From Lewinellaceae bacterium (GTDB lineage: Bacteria > Bacteroidota > Bacteroidia > Chitinophagales > Saprospiraceae), in NCBI GenBank assembly GCA_020636135.1, contig JACJYK010000001.1:2404501-2468500 (forward strand): a stretch of 64,000 nt of DNA, in the 5' to 3' direction. This document shows, piece by piece, positions 23,926 through 32,692 of this stretch. The stretch's first letter is position 1, and the number at the start of each line of letters is the position of its first letter. The position numbers and the translations under genes are program-made. The notes under the pieces are model-generated. The model was not told where the DNA came from. It saw only the letters and a list, made by a program, of their open reading frames with translations, and searched no databases.

Positions 23926-25884
23926 ATGATTTTAAAAAATCGAAACGAAATGTCAATAATCAGAAAGGGTATAAGAAGCAGCTATCTAAAATGGATACTT
24001 TTTGGGGTTTTGACCTGTTTTGCTTATCCGATTTTTTGTCAGGATTCAGCAAATAATAACTCGATTCTGGGGGAACCTGGTATTATAGGGACTATTGTGT
24101 TGGGTGTCACGATTGTAATCGTAGCCGCATTCATAGTTATATACCGAGTTATAGCACTATTAAGAAAGCTGAATGAAAACAGGCAGTTAAAAAGCTGGGG
24201 ATACCTAAAAGACTTTGCCTCTAATTTGGAAACAAATGAATTGAAAGATGTAATCCATAGAAGAAAGAGCAGCGATAAAATACCTGTAGAAGAATTAAGT
24301 CACCCAAGTCTTTCCGAAAATTTCCAAGCAAAAATAAAATGGGCACTTATTCATCTGGAACATCCCCAAATTGACGATTTATTAAACCAAAAACTCGACC
24401 GGCTATCGTATCAAATAAAGGGGACGGAATTAGGCTCAAACCTCAAGGCTTCCGATTCCAAAGGATTGATAGTTTCCCAAACAAAGGATATTAAAAGTCC
24501 TGTTTATGACCAAAAGCAATACGCTAACTTTCAGATTGTTGCTGACCAAGACTTGGTAAAGGTGGTTTTAGCTTATATTGCTACTTCTGTTTTTTGGTTG
24601 CTGTTTGGGACGTTTATAGGACTGTTATTAGGTGTGAAATTTATCCTCCCAGATTTAGACTCGCTTCCTTTTCTTTCCTTTGGTAGAATCCGACCTGTAC
24701 ACACCAATACTGTTTTTTGGGGCTGGACTTCTTTAGCAATGATAGGCTTAGGTTATTTCGTTGTGGCCCGAACTTCTAATTCTAAAATATTTAATAAACG
24801 GTGGGCCTGGATAGCTCTGATACTTATGAATGTTTCGGTAGCTGTTGGAACCATAGCACTAATGTCAGGGGTTAACAATGGCGGTGGAGAATATCGGGAA
24901 TTTATATGGCCAATCATGGCTTTGTTTGCAGTAGGACTGATACTCACTTTTGCAAATTATTATAAAATGGTGGCCAATCGGGCAACGAAAGAAATTTATA
25001 TATCCAACTGGTATATTTTCGGTGCCTGTATTTGGACAATCGTCTTGACAATAATCGGTTATCTCCCATTTTATCAGGAAGGCTTGGGAGAAACGATAAT
25101 ACAAGGGTATTATATGCACCAAGGAGTTGGAATGTGGTTTATGACATTTACCCTTGGCTTGGTTTATTATTATTTGCCCTCGGCTTTAAACAAGCCAATT
25201 TATTCCTATTCTCTCGGTATCCTTGCTTTTTGGACACAGATGCTTTTCTATACTTTAATTGGAACACATCATTTTGTTTTTAGCCCAGTACCCTGGTGGC
25301 TTCAAACTGTGGCCATTGTGTTTAGTGCGGGTATGTTCATTCCCGTTCTTGCCGGAACCATGAATTTCCTGCTTACTATGAAAGGCAGCTTTAACCAGAT
25401 AGGGAGAAGTTATGTCTTACCTTTTATGTTAGTCGGGGTGATGTTTTATTTCATTGGTTCGACACAGGGAAGTTTTCAAGCATTTCGGTTCACTAATTTT
25501 GTTTGGCATTTTACGGATTTCAACGTTGCCCATTCCCACATGACAATGTACGGGATTGTCTCTTTCTTCATTTGGGGTTGTATTTATGCAATCATTCCAA
25601 AATTGATTGGCAAGCAACCTAACCAATTATTGGTTGGCGTCCATTTCTGGTTGTCTTTTATTGGTTTAATTGCTTACACGTTTGCATTAATGATTGGCGG
25701 AACCTTAAAGGGGCTGAGTTGGATTGAAGGTGCTCCGTTCATTGAAAGTGTCGCACTTATGGTACCCTACTGGCTTTGGCGGGCGATTGGAGGCTCATTC
25801 ATGTTTTTTGGTCACCTTGTATTTTGGTACAACATACACAAGGTGTATAGTAATTGGAAGGGGTTGGAATTAGAAGTTGCTTAA
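23926..25884 (+). CDS. ccoN: cbb3-type heme-copper oxidase subunit I (CcoN-like) with N-terminal extension
   Basis: A 652-residue membrane protein. Residues 200-640 are a CcoN core with low-spin heme ligands His259 (RPVHTNTV) and His538, high-spin ligand His536 (AHSHMT) and CuB ligands His398, His448 and His449 (GTHH). The PIYSYS motif (Tyr426/Tyr428) sits where the cross-linked catalytic tyrosine of cbb3 oxidases lies, which argues for oxygen reduction rather than a NorB. The first about 200 residues are extra: a signal-like helix, a second helix and a soluble linker. Start 23926 or 23950. The next gene is CcoO-like, but no separate CcoP is present. Confidence 0.88.
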   Translation: MILKNRNEMSIIRKGIRSSYLKWILFGVLTCFAYPIFCQDSANNNSILGEPGIIGTIVLGVTIVIVAAFIVIYRVIALLRKLNENRQLKSWGYLKDFASNLETNELKDVIHRRKSSDKIPVEELSHPSLSENFQAKIKWALIHLEHPQIDDLLNQKLDRLSYQIKGTELGSNLKASDSKGLIVSQTKDIKSPVYDQKQYANFQIVADQDLVKVVLAYIATSVFWLLFGTFIGLLLGVKFILPDLDSLPFLSFGRIRPVHTNTVFWGWTSLAMIGLGYFVVARTSNSKIFNKRWAWIALILMNVSVAVGTIALMSGVNNGGGEYREFIWPIMALFAVGLILTFANYYKMVANRATKEIYISNWYIFGACIWTIVLTIIGYLPFYQEGLGETIIQGYYMHQGVGMWFMTFTLGLVYYYLPSALNKPIYSYSLGILAFWTQMLFYTLIGTHHFVFSPVPWWLQTVAIVFSAGMFIPVLAGTMNFLLTMKGSFNQIGRSYVLPFMLVGVMFYFIGSTQGSFQAFRFTNFVWHFTDFNVAHSHMTMYGIVSFFIWGCIYAIIPKLIGKQPNQLLVGVHFWLSFIGLIAYTFALMIGGTLKGLSWIEGAPFIESVALMVPYWLWRAIGGSFMFFGHLVFWYNIHKVYSNWKGLELEVA

Positions 25885-25916
25885 AAGGTTATTCCAAAAT
25901 TAAAAAGAACAAAGCA

Positions 25917-26915
25917 ATGTTCAACATGTCAGAAAATCACAGGTCATTAGCACTAACATCGTTTGTAGTGTTTGTATTACTAAGTACCATAATTGCAATT
26001 GTTCCTGCCGTACAAATGCAACAATCCGTTCAGCCTTTGTCAAAAGCAAAAGACCTGACTACCCAGGAACGGGACGGACTGCATACCTATATCGCTGAAG
26101 GTTGTGTGTCATGCCATTCCCAACAGGTAAGGAACATTGAAATGGATAAAATATGGGGAGACCGACCGAGCCTGCCTTCAGATTATTACTATTCAAAACA
26201 GCGAATGGGAATTTGGAGACAATCTCCTTCTCTGTTAGGTAGTGAACGAACAGGACCCGATTTAACAAATGTAGGAAAAAGGCAACCAAGCCAGGATTGG
26301 CACCTTATTCATCTTTACAACCCACGTATTGTGGTTAAAGAATCTGTTATGCCACCCTATCCCTGGTTATTTAAAGAAGTTTGGAAGGCAGACTCAACCG
26401 ACGTAAAGGTAAATGTCCCAAAAAAGTTTTTGAAGGATACCTCCAAAATAGTAATAGCCACTGAAAAAGCACTTCATTTAGTGCAATATTTACAATCCCT
26501 TCAACAGGTTGACCCCTCTTTTGCAATTGATGACTTCATTCCCTCTACAAAGAGCAAAGAGTTTGAAGAAAGCAGCGTGGTTGATGCCGAAATAGATGGG
26601 AAATCACTTTATATTCAAAACTGCGCTGCCTGTCACCAACCTTCCGGCGAAGGACTCGCCGGTGCATTTCCTCCACTAAAAGGAAGTCCAATTGTGATGG
26701 ATGAAAATTATGAACTCATGGTCAAAATTATTCTTCAGGGCTATGATGCACGACCGGATTATGGGGTCATGCCCGCCCTCGGAGAGCAATTAAGTGATGC
26801 AGAGATTGCTGCTATTGTAAATTATGAACGCAATAGCTGGGGCAATGAAGCACCAAAGGTAACGAAGGGTGACATAAAAAGAATTCGGGATTTTGTAAAT
26901 GCTTTAAATCAATAA
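25917..26915 (+). CDS. ccoO: CcoO-type subunit fused to a cytochrome c domain
   Basis: A 332-residue membrane-anchored di-heme protein. A helix near 15-33 is followed by a CcoO-type domain with heme motif CVSCH (63-67), SERTGPDLTNVG and the CcoO signature WHLIHLYNPR...MPPYPWLF with the axial Met. A second, CcoP-like cytochrome c has CAACH (236-240) and distal MPAL near 283. The fusion can replace separate CcoO and CcoP for electron delivery to the 23926 subunit. Confidence 0.9.
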   Translation: MFNMSENHRSLALTSFVVFVLLSTIIAIVPAVQMQQSVQPLSKAKDLTTQERDGLHTYIAEGCVSCHSQQVRNIEMDKIWGDRPSLPSDYYYSKQRMGIWRQSPSLLGSERTGPDLTNVGKRQPSQDWHLIHLYNPRIVVKESVMPPYPWLFKEVWKADSTDVKVNVPKKFLKDTSKIVIATEKALHLVQYLQSLQQVDPSFAIDDFIPSTKSKEFEESSVVDAEIDGKSLYIQNCAACHQPSGEGLAGAFPPLKGSPIVMDENYELMVKIILQGYDARPDYGVMPALGEQLSDAEIAAIVNYERNSWGNEAPKVTKGDIKRIRDFVNALNQ

Positions 26916-26918
26916 TTT

Positions 26919-27197
26919 ATGAAAAAGAAAGCCTTTACTTCAGCTTTGATGATGTTTTGCTTCTTTCAAGTCTTTGCTTGTGAACTTTGCAAATCACAAC
27001 AACCGGAATTATTAAAGGATATTGTTCACGGAACGGGACCGCAGGGGACATTTGATTTTATCATCCTATGGGTCGCCATTATAATCGTTTTAGCTACTCT
27101 CGTTTTGAGTGTTTTATTTCTAATAAAGCCTGATAAATCGGACAAGAATTACAAAATTAAATTTCTACCCGTAGAAGAGGGGTTGCAAATAAATTAA
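26919..27197 (+). CDS. Small membrane protein of the oxidase cluster
   Basis: A 92-residue protein with a signal-like first helix ending FACELCKSQQPELL (a CxxC just outside the membrane), a second helix near 45-70, and a polar tail. Only 3 bp separates it from the CcoO fusion, so it is in the oxidase operon. The CxxC suggests redox or copper handling, by inference only. Confidence 0.6.
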   Translation: MKKKAFTSALMMFCFFQVFACELCKSQQPELLKDIVHGTGPQGTFDFIILWVAIIIVLATLVLSVLFLIKPDKSDKNYKIKFLPVEEGLQIN

Positions 27198-27199
27198 TT

Positions 27200-27631
27200 A
27201 TGGAAAATACAGATTCCAAAAATATTGTGAAAATATTTTTAGACGATGAACCCTTGCCTTTTGCAGAGTTGGAGACTCCGACAAAAATATTATTCGATAC
27301 TACTAAAATTCCGGACGGGAAACACACCCTCAAATTAGTAGCGAGTTCCTCCGGACGCAGGGAAGGCATCAAAATTATTCCTTTTGAGGTCAGGAACGGC
27401 CCGTCTATCTCTGTTATTGGTATTAAAGAAAATCAAGTAGTTGAAGACCAGCTTCCCGTAACTATCAACGCTTATGGAAGTGAGCGCAAAGAAATCTTTG
27501 TAGTCAGAGGTTCTGAAAACCCCAAAGGTATTCCTGTATGGATATGGGTGATTATAATTTTATTTATCGGCTGGGGCTTACACTACCTGTTTTTATACTG
27601 GGCTAAGGATAATTACAACTCGTTTTTTTAA
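27200..27631 (+). CDS. Ig-like domain protein with C-terminal membrane helix
   Basis: A 143-residue protein: a beta-rich soluble region (about 8-105, with strand motifs KILFDTTKIPDGKHTLKLVA) and one C-terminal helix (PVWIWVIIILFIGWGLHYLF). That helix resembles the first membrane segment of CcoP (usually LPRWW-type followed by a helix), so it may be an accessory subunit of the oxidase complex. It starts 2 bp after the preceding stop. Confidence 0.6.
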   Translation: MENTDSKNIVKIFLDDEPLPFAELETPTKILFDTTKIPDGKHTLKLVASSSGRREGIKIIPFEVRNGPSISVIGIKENQVVEDQLPVTINAYGSERKEIFVVRGSENPKGIPVWIWVIIILFIGWGLHYLFLYWAKDNYNSFF

Positions 27632-27699
27632 CAACAAGCGGCTCTGTTGTGTGAAATTTCAAACCCATTTCATCATATTTCTAATCAAATTATTGACCT

Positions 27700-29067
27700 A
27701 TGAAGAAGATTTACTTACCATTGCTGGCGTTCCTTTTCATCATCAGTTCCTGCCAGAAAGACGATGATGTTCTCGTGACCAGTAGCCCGGCGTCACAGTA
27801 TTCCTACAACATTCCACTGACCTGGAACCAACTATTTTTGGAAGTGGAAAGATACAGCCCTGGCTATAAGCCACCTGTTTCTGCCCGTAATTATGCTCAC
27901 ATCAATTTGATGGCTTATGAAGCAATCGTACACGGTAGCGGCGGAAAATACCGGAGTTTCTCTGGTCATTTTCCGGGACTGAACATAAACGAACCGGAAT
28001 ATGACGTGGAATATAATTGGGAGGTATGCCTCAATGCAGCTTATGAAAAAGCATTTGAACTGTTCTTCCCGGTTGCCCCTTCCGAACAACAGTTCCAGAT
28101 GCTTGATGTCAGCCATGCTTTACGGACGGAATTGCAGTCGTCAGTTGCGACGGACATCTACCAACGTTCAGTGGAGTATGGTCAATACGTAGCTCAAACC
28201 ATATACGATTGGTCAGCCGAAGACAATTGGGGACATGAGGGTTACCTGAACAACAACGACCCGGCTTACGTCCCTCCAACGGGAACGAATCTTTGGAAAC
28301 CGACTTATCCTGACTTTCTCCCGGCATTGTTGCCACATTGGGGAAAGGTGAGGACATTTGCCGTTCTTCCGACCGATGTTGTTTCCCCACCGCCAAATTT
28401 CAGCACCGACCCTGGTTCACAGCTTTATCAGGAAGCATTGGAAACCCAGACCCTCGTCAATGAAATAAAAGCAGGGGGGAATGAAGAAGATTTATGGATT
28501 GCCGAATTTTGGAGCGATGACTGTCCGATACTCACATTTAGTCCGGCAGGTAGGTGGGTCAGTATAAACAACCAACTCATTGCTATCGAACGGCTGGATA
28601 TGCTCGAAACCGTTGTGGCTTATGCCAAATTGGGTATGGCATTGTCAGATGCCGGTGTGAAATGCTGGGGCGAAAAGTACCGCTTCAACTGCCTCCGTCC
28701 CATTGACTATATCCGTGAATACATGAACGCCCCCAACTGGAACACTGTAATGTGTCCTGATGGTTCAGGTGGGTTTTATACCCCCAATTTCCCAACCTAT
28801 CCTTCTGGCCATGCGACTTTTGCTGCTGCCGCTTCAATGGTTTTGGAAGATGTCTTTGGCAAGAATTACACTTTCACCGACCGCAGCCACGAAGGTCGGA
28901 CAGAATTCAAAGGAACTCCCCGAACATTCAATTCATTTAAGGAAATGGCTTTGGAGAATGCGTACAGCCGTGTGCCGCTCGGTGTGCATTTTAAATCAGA
29001 TTCTGATGCAGGAAGTGATTTGGGCTTTGTCATCGGTTTACGGGTGACGCACCTGCCTTGGCAATAA
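27700..29067 (+). CDS. Vanadium haloperoxidase/PAP2-type phosphatase lipoprotein
   Basis: A 455-residue lipoprotein (signal peptide, lipobox SSCQK). The C-terminal half carries the three PAP2/haloperoxidase motifs: the lysine/arginine motif near KYRFNCLRPIDYIR, PTYPSGHATFAAAAS (SGH motif) near 365, and the R-x5-H-like end motif SRVPLGVHFKSDSDAGSDLG near 430. It could hydrolyse phosphomonoesters or bind vanadate; the sequence does not decide. A strong hairpin follows its stop. Confidence 0.85.
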   Translation: MKKIYLPLLAFLFIISSCQKDDDVLVTSSPASQYSYNIPLTWNQLFLEVERYSPGYKPPVSARNYAHINLMAYEAIVHGSGGKYRSFSGHFPGLNINEPEYDVEYNWEVCLNAAYEKAFELFFPVAPSEQQFQMLDVSHALRTELQSSVATDIYQRSVEYGQYVAQTIYDWSAEDNWGHEGYLNNNDPAYVPPTGTNLWKPTYPDFLPALLPHWGKVRTFAVLPTDVVSPPPNFSTDPGSQLYQEALETQTLVNEIKAGGNEEDLWIAEFWSDDCPILTFSPAGRWVSINNQLIAIERLDMLETVVAYAKLGMALSDAGVKCWGEKYRFNCLRPIDYIREYMNAPNWNTVMCPDGSGGFYTPNFPTYPSGHATFAAAASMVLEDVFGKNYTFTDRSHEGRTEFKGTPRTFNSFKEMALENAYSRVPLGVHFKSDSDAGSDLGFVIGLRVTHLPWQ

Positions 29068-29084
29068 TTTTTTTAACGTATAAA

Positions 29085-29122
29085 AAAGTGCTGTTGTCCT
29101 ATAAAAATGACAACAGCACTTT
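29085..29122. terminator. Perfect 14-bp hairpin after the PAP2 gene
   Basis: AAAGTGCTGTTGTC (29085-29098) pairs exactly with GACAACAGCACTTT (29109-29122) across a 10-nt loop. It lies 18 bp after the stop at 29067. A-runs and T-runs flank both arms, so it can act in either direction, but no long T-tract follows. Confidence 0.65.
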
Positions 29123-29138
29123 CTAAAAACAAATTAAT

Positions 29139-29366
29139 ATGGACAAATGGTTAAATAGCTTAAAAACGGAAACACCACAGGAAGGGTTTGAACTGGCAAT
29201 CAAACTCACACGGATGGGCGTAAAATATACCCAGCCCGATATGGAAGTGTTGAAATCAGGCAGAAAAGAATATGCAGAAAATGCAGCATTTCTTATCGAA
29301 GCATCACAGGTGGTCGCCATCCATTTTCAGACCGTAGCTAAAGCTAATAATTATTGGGGCAAATAA
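29139..29366 (+). CDS. Small helical protein, unknown
   Basis: A 75-residue protein (MDKWLNSLKTETPQEGFELA onward) of predicted all-helical character. It is followed 2 bp later by the next gene, so the pair forms a short operon after the hairpin terminator. No family is recognised. Confidence 0.5.
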   Translation: MDKWLNSLKTETPQEGFELAIKLTRMGVKYTQPDMEVLKSGRKEYAENAAFLIEASQVVAIHFQTVAKANNYWGK

Positions 29367-29368
29367 TT

Positions 29369-29680
29369 ATGAAAGTAAAACTCTCAGAAATATTTGTCCC
29401 CTTGACAGATAAAAACATCTACACGGCTGAAGAATTATCTGACCTGAATTTGCAACCGGATTTTATCAAAAAAATGGCAGCCGAATTTAACTTGATATAT
29501 GTTGATAATGTCGCTAATGAAGGCAATTTGTGCTTTGCTGAAAATAAGGAAGTTCGCCAAGAATATAGAATGACATTTAGCAAAGAGGATGTAGCAACAC
29601 TCATCTTTGCAAAGCCCTCTGTCGAAACGGTTAATATGGAAATAGATGTGGTGAGATTTCCGAAGGAATTTTTCTTTTAA
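29369..29680 (+). CDS. Small protein, unknown
   Basis: A 103-residue acidic protein beginning MKVKLSEIFVPLTDKNIY and ending in a hydrophobic FPKEFFF tail. ATG 29369 immediately follows the preceding stop. I recognise no family. Confidence 0.5.
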   Translation: MKVKLSEIFVPLTDKNIYTAEELSDLNLQPDFIKKMAAEFNLIYVDNVANEGNLCFAENKEVRQEYRMTFSKEDVATLIFAKPSVETVNMEIDVVRFPKEFFF

Positions 29681-29796
29681 AAGACAACTCCAGTAAAAAA
29701 TGAATTGGTGAGGAGAGGAGTCTTGGCCGGACATCTTTGCTATAGTGTATAGTGTTACCTACATTATTCTTGACCGATTGTAATTAAACATAAAAG

Positions 29797-31875
29797 ATGA
29801 AAATCAAAAAATTAGATGAAGGGCTGTCTGAAATATTACAGTACATAATTGACAATGAGCCAACTATTGAGCTGGAAGTCTCCAATGTACACAAGGATTA
29901 TAAGTTGAGTGCCAAAAACTTGTGCCGATACCTGATTCTGAGAAGTTTTGATTTAAGGAAATACCACGACACATTGTCTGACATTGGCCTTTCCTCGTTG
30001 AGGACTGCGGAAGGATATGTCCTAAGCAATCTATACAATGTGGTCAAGAACTTAAAACGCATCCAAGGGATGCCATTAAAATTCGATAATAAAATCGAAT
30101 TGATTGGGTACAAAAAAAGCAAGAAGTTATTAAAAAAACACGCCAATAATCTTTTCAATGAAACTCGTAAAAGACATTTTACAGAAATAATGGTCACGCT
30201 CCCTAACGAAGCGGCCGAAGACAAACAAATCATCAGGGACATGGCCTTGAGTGGGATGGAAATAGGGAGAATAAATTTGAGTCACGGAAATTTGGGTATT
30301 TGGAAAAAAATGGTGGAGATAATCCACGAGGTCCGGGAGGAGACTCAGCAAAACATCAAAATATACATGGATTTATCGGGGCCAAAAATAAGAACTTCAA
30401 AAATCGAAATTCATGGAAAAAAGGGCAAGGTCAGGGATGGAATCCCGGTTCAAAAAGGAGAGCATATTATTCTTACAAAAAGACAAACATTAGGGAAGAA
30501 ATCTTTATTTGGAAAAACAAAAGAACAGCTCGAAAAAGCAGAGGTTGGTATTTTGCTCCATGAAATAATTGACGATGTAAAGGAGGGCGACGTTGTACTT
30601 TTTGATGATGGGATGATAAAATCCCTGGTGCTTTCCAAAAAAGAAGACGATGTTGAAGTGGTCATTACAGATTGCTATAAACCGAGATTGTCTTCCCATA
30701 AAGGTATTAACCTGCCCAACACCACCCTTAATCTGCCCGCTTTGACTGAAAGGGACATTGAATTACTGCCATTTATTTGTGAGCATTCTGACATAATCGG
30801 ATACTCATTTGTTCGGAAAAGGGAGGATGTCAAACAACTATACAGGGAGCTTGATAAAATCAATGCCAATGAAATAGGGGTTGTTTTTAAAATCGAAAAC
30901 CAAGAAGCGTTTGAGAATTTGCCGGAGATATTATTAGAAGGAATGGGACGGAATAAAATCGGTGTAATGATAGCAAGGGGGGATTTGGCAGCAGAGATTG
31001 GGTTTGAACGGATTTCCGAGGTTCAAAACCAAATACTCTGGTTTTGTGAGGCTGCACATATACCTGTCATTTGGGCAACCCAAGTGCTTGAAAACCTCGC
31101 AAAAACAGGTGTCCCGACAAGGGCCGAGATAAGCGATGCTGCACATGGAGCACAGGCAGAATGTGTCATGCTGAACAAAGGCCCGTATATAAATGACGCC
31201 ATAAGGGTGCTCAAAGGTGTGCTGATAAGAATGGAAGGGCATTCCTTTAAACAAAAAAGTGAACTTCGGGCACTAAATGTTGCCAAAAATTCGATTAAAA
31301 ATTTTCAGAGAACAACCATGACTCAAAACATAAAAGAACAAAAAAAATATCTCCGCCAGACCATGCTCGAACGGCGGAATAAAATGCCCCGAAAGGAGCG
31401 TAGCCTTCTTTCTGAAAAAATCTGTGACCAACTTTGGAATTTGATTTTAGAAAAAAAGATTCGGGTAATCCACAGTTATCTGACAATGGGTTCGGAGGTA
31501 AATGTATTGCCGCTTTTGCAAAAAGCCATCGATAAGGGAATTACGGTTGTTGTTCCGAAAACACTCAAAAAACGGCAGATGCAGAACCTATTTTTGACGG
31601 ACTTGAAAAACATGGAGGCGGGTATTTTTAACACCTATCATCCCAAAGATGCGGAAGAATACACGGGTGAATACGACTTAATCATCGTTGCCGGGCTTGC
31701 TTTTGATAAAAGAGGTTATAGGGTTGGGTATGGTGGCGGTTATTATGATACCTTCCTTGCCGGGCAACCGAAAGCTTTGAAAGTGGGGGTTTGCTTTCCT
31801 TTCCAAATGATAGCAGAAGTGCCAGTAGAATCTCATGACATCAAGTTGGATGAGATTTTAACAATCAATGGATAG
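29797..31875 (+). CDS. Pyruvate kinase fused to 5-formyltetrahydrofolate cyclo-ligase
   Basis: A 692-residue fusion. Residues about 1-140 are an N-terminal helical extension found in an alternative class of bacterial pyruvate kinases (RYLILRSFDLR, SSLRTAEGYVL). Residues about 145-500 are the catalytic barrel: INLSHG, MDLSGPKIRT, catalytic Lys in FKIENQEAF, metal site ARGDLAAEIG and ATQVLENLAKTGVPTRAEIS. The final MLS-E of classic enzymes is MLNKGPY and the allosteric C-terminal domain is missing. Residues 508-692, starting at an internal ATG (31318), form a complete 5-FTHF cyclo-ligase with GYGGGYYDTFL. The second domain could also be translated separately. Confidence 0.88.
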   Translation: MKIKKLDEGLSEILQYIIDNEPTIELEVSNVHKDYKLSAKNLCRYLILRSFDLRKYHDTLSDIGLSSLRTAEGYVLSNLYNVVKNLKRIQGMPLKFDNKIELIGYKKSKKLLKKHANNLFNETRKRHFTEIMVTLPNEAAEDKQIIRDMALSGMEIGRINLSHGNLGIWKKMVEIIHEVREETQQNIKIYMDLSGPKIRTSKIEIHGKKGKVRDGIPVQKGEHIILTKRQTLGKKSLFGKTKEQLEKAEVGILLHEIIDDVKEGDVVLFDDGMIKSLVLSKKEDDVEVVITDCYKPRLSSHKGINLPNTTLNLPALTERDIELLPFICEHSDIIGYSFVRKREDVKQLYRELDKINANEIGVVFKIENQEAFENLPEILLEGMGRNKIGVMIARGDLAAEIGFERISEVQNQILWFCEAAHIPVIWATQVLENLAKTGVPTRAEISDAAHGAQAECVMLNKGPYINDAIRVLKGVLIRMEGHSFKQKSELRALNVAKNSIKNFQRTTMTQNIKEQKKYLRQTMLERRNKMPRKERSLLSEKICDQLWNLILEKKIRVIHSYLTMGSEVNVLPLLQKAIDKGITVVVPKTLKKRQMQNLFLTDLKNMEAGIFNTYHPKDAEEYTGEYDLIIVAGLAFDKRGYRVGYGGGYYDTFLAGQPKALKVGVCFPFQMIAEVPVESHDIKLDEILTING

Positions 31876-31951
31876 CTCGGTATAGATACAGCCTGGACAG
31901 GCGACGGAAAGTTTTCAGCTATTGTAAAATTGGGGTAGTGGATGAATTCAA

Positions 31952-32009
31952 GGAACGATAAATGAGACGCCCCCTATGAAACTATCTTCACAGAGGGCGC
32001 CATCGTTCA
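31952..32009 (-). other. Long minus-strand RNA hairpin after a small basic gene
   Basis: Arms GAACGAT (about 31952-31958) and ATCGTTC (32002-32008) enclose GACGCCCCCTATGAA paired with TTCACAGAGGGCGCC. The three mismatches are A-C on the plus strand but G-U wobbles on the minus strand, so only a minus transcript forms the full stem. It lies 25-80 nt downstream of the stop of the minus-strand gene at 32034-32150. No T-tract follows, so it may be a stability element or sRNA rather than a classic terminator. Confidence 0.45.
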
Positions 32010-32033
32010 TAATAAAAATTAAAATGCAGGATA

Positions 32034-32150
32034 TTATCTCGCCCCTTTTCGCTTTTTCGCCTGCTTGGCTTCCAATTTACGTGCTATTTTCTCTTGTTTT
32101 TTTTCTTTTAAATCTATCTTGGGAGGTTTCAATTTTTTCATTCTGGCCAT
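32034..32150 (-). CDS. 38-residue very basic protein
   Basis: An ATG at 32150 opens a frame MARMKKLKPPKIDLKEKKQ continuing to EAKQAKKRKGAR and a TAA at 32034. About half of the residues are Lys or Arg, giving a nucleic-acid- or ribosome-binding character, as in small accessory proteins of Bacteroidota. No family is recognised. A wobble-rich hairpin lies just downstream on the same strand, supporting a real transcript. Confidence 0.45.
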   Translation of the reverse strand: MARMKKLKPPKIDLKEKKQEKIARKLEAKQAKKRKGAR

Positions 32151-32509
32151 GATGATATTATTTAAGCATGAGTACCTCAATATACCCAACCGCCAATTAC
32201 CGACTTGGTGTTGACAAAACCAATAAATTATCGGCGAACCATCATTTCATTTAATAAAAGGCAGTTGTTTAAATTGAGGATTAGGATTAATTTGATAAAT
32301 ATCAGACCCATGTCACTTATTCGACAGGAGCCTAACGACAACTCTATATAATCAAGCCTGTACATGCGAGTTCGACCAGGTACCTGCGCACATGGCGATG
32401 AATGATAAGGAAACAACGAATAACTGGTTCCTTAATGTCGTAAAGGCTTATAGAATTGAGAAAAGTAATATTGATAAGCACACTCGCAGGTGCTTATAAG
32501 GAAAGGAAG

Positions 32510-32650
32510 ATGATTTTCGATTTACGGATTAGCGAAAGTTTTTGGGAGGTAATAATATATCCAAACAAAGCGAAACACATCGTAGATGATGTGAGAAGAC
32601 TGGTAGTGCTAAATTTAAAAAAATTGCCCATAGCAATGAACAAAATCTAA
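32510..32650 (+). CDS. Candidate 46-residue protein between a strong ribosome site and a terminator
   Basis: ATG 32510 is preceded by AAGGAAG at ideal distance. The frame reads MIFDLRISESFWEVIIYPNK and ends MNKI at 32650. A hairpin with a T-run follows 20 bp later (32670-32692). No family is known to me; a spurious frame is possible. Confidence 0.3.
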   Translation: MIFDLRISESFWEVIIYPNKAKHIVDDVRRLVVLNLKKLPIAMNKI

Positions 32651-32669
32651 GGATAGTTAAACATAAACG

Positions 32670-32692
32670 GCTCAGATAATTGAGCTTTTTTT
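32670..32692 (+). terminator. Hairpin with T-run
   Basis: GCTCA (32670-32674), loop GATAAT, TGAGC (32681-32685), then seven T. This is a short but canonical plus-strand terminator. Confidence 0.55.

Noticed and set aside
23926..25884. Reading the oxidase subunit as a NO reductase (NorB).
   Set aside because: It keeps the CcoN-type PIYSYS tyrosine region and pairs with a CcoO protein, while NorB-specific glutamates were not seen.
32228..32416. A minus-strand frame of 62 codons.
   Set aside because: No ribosome site, mixed composition and no family features.
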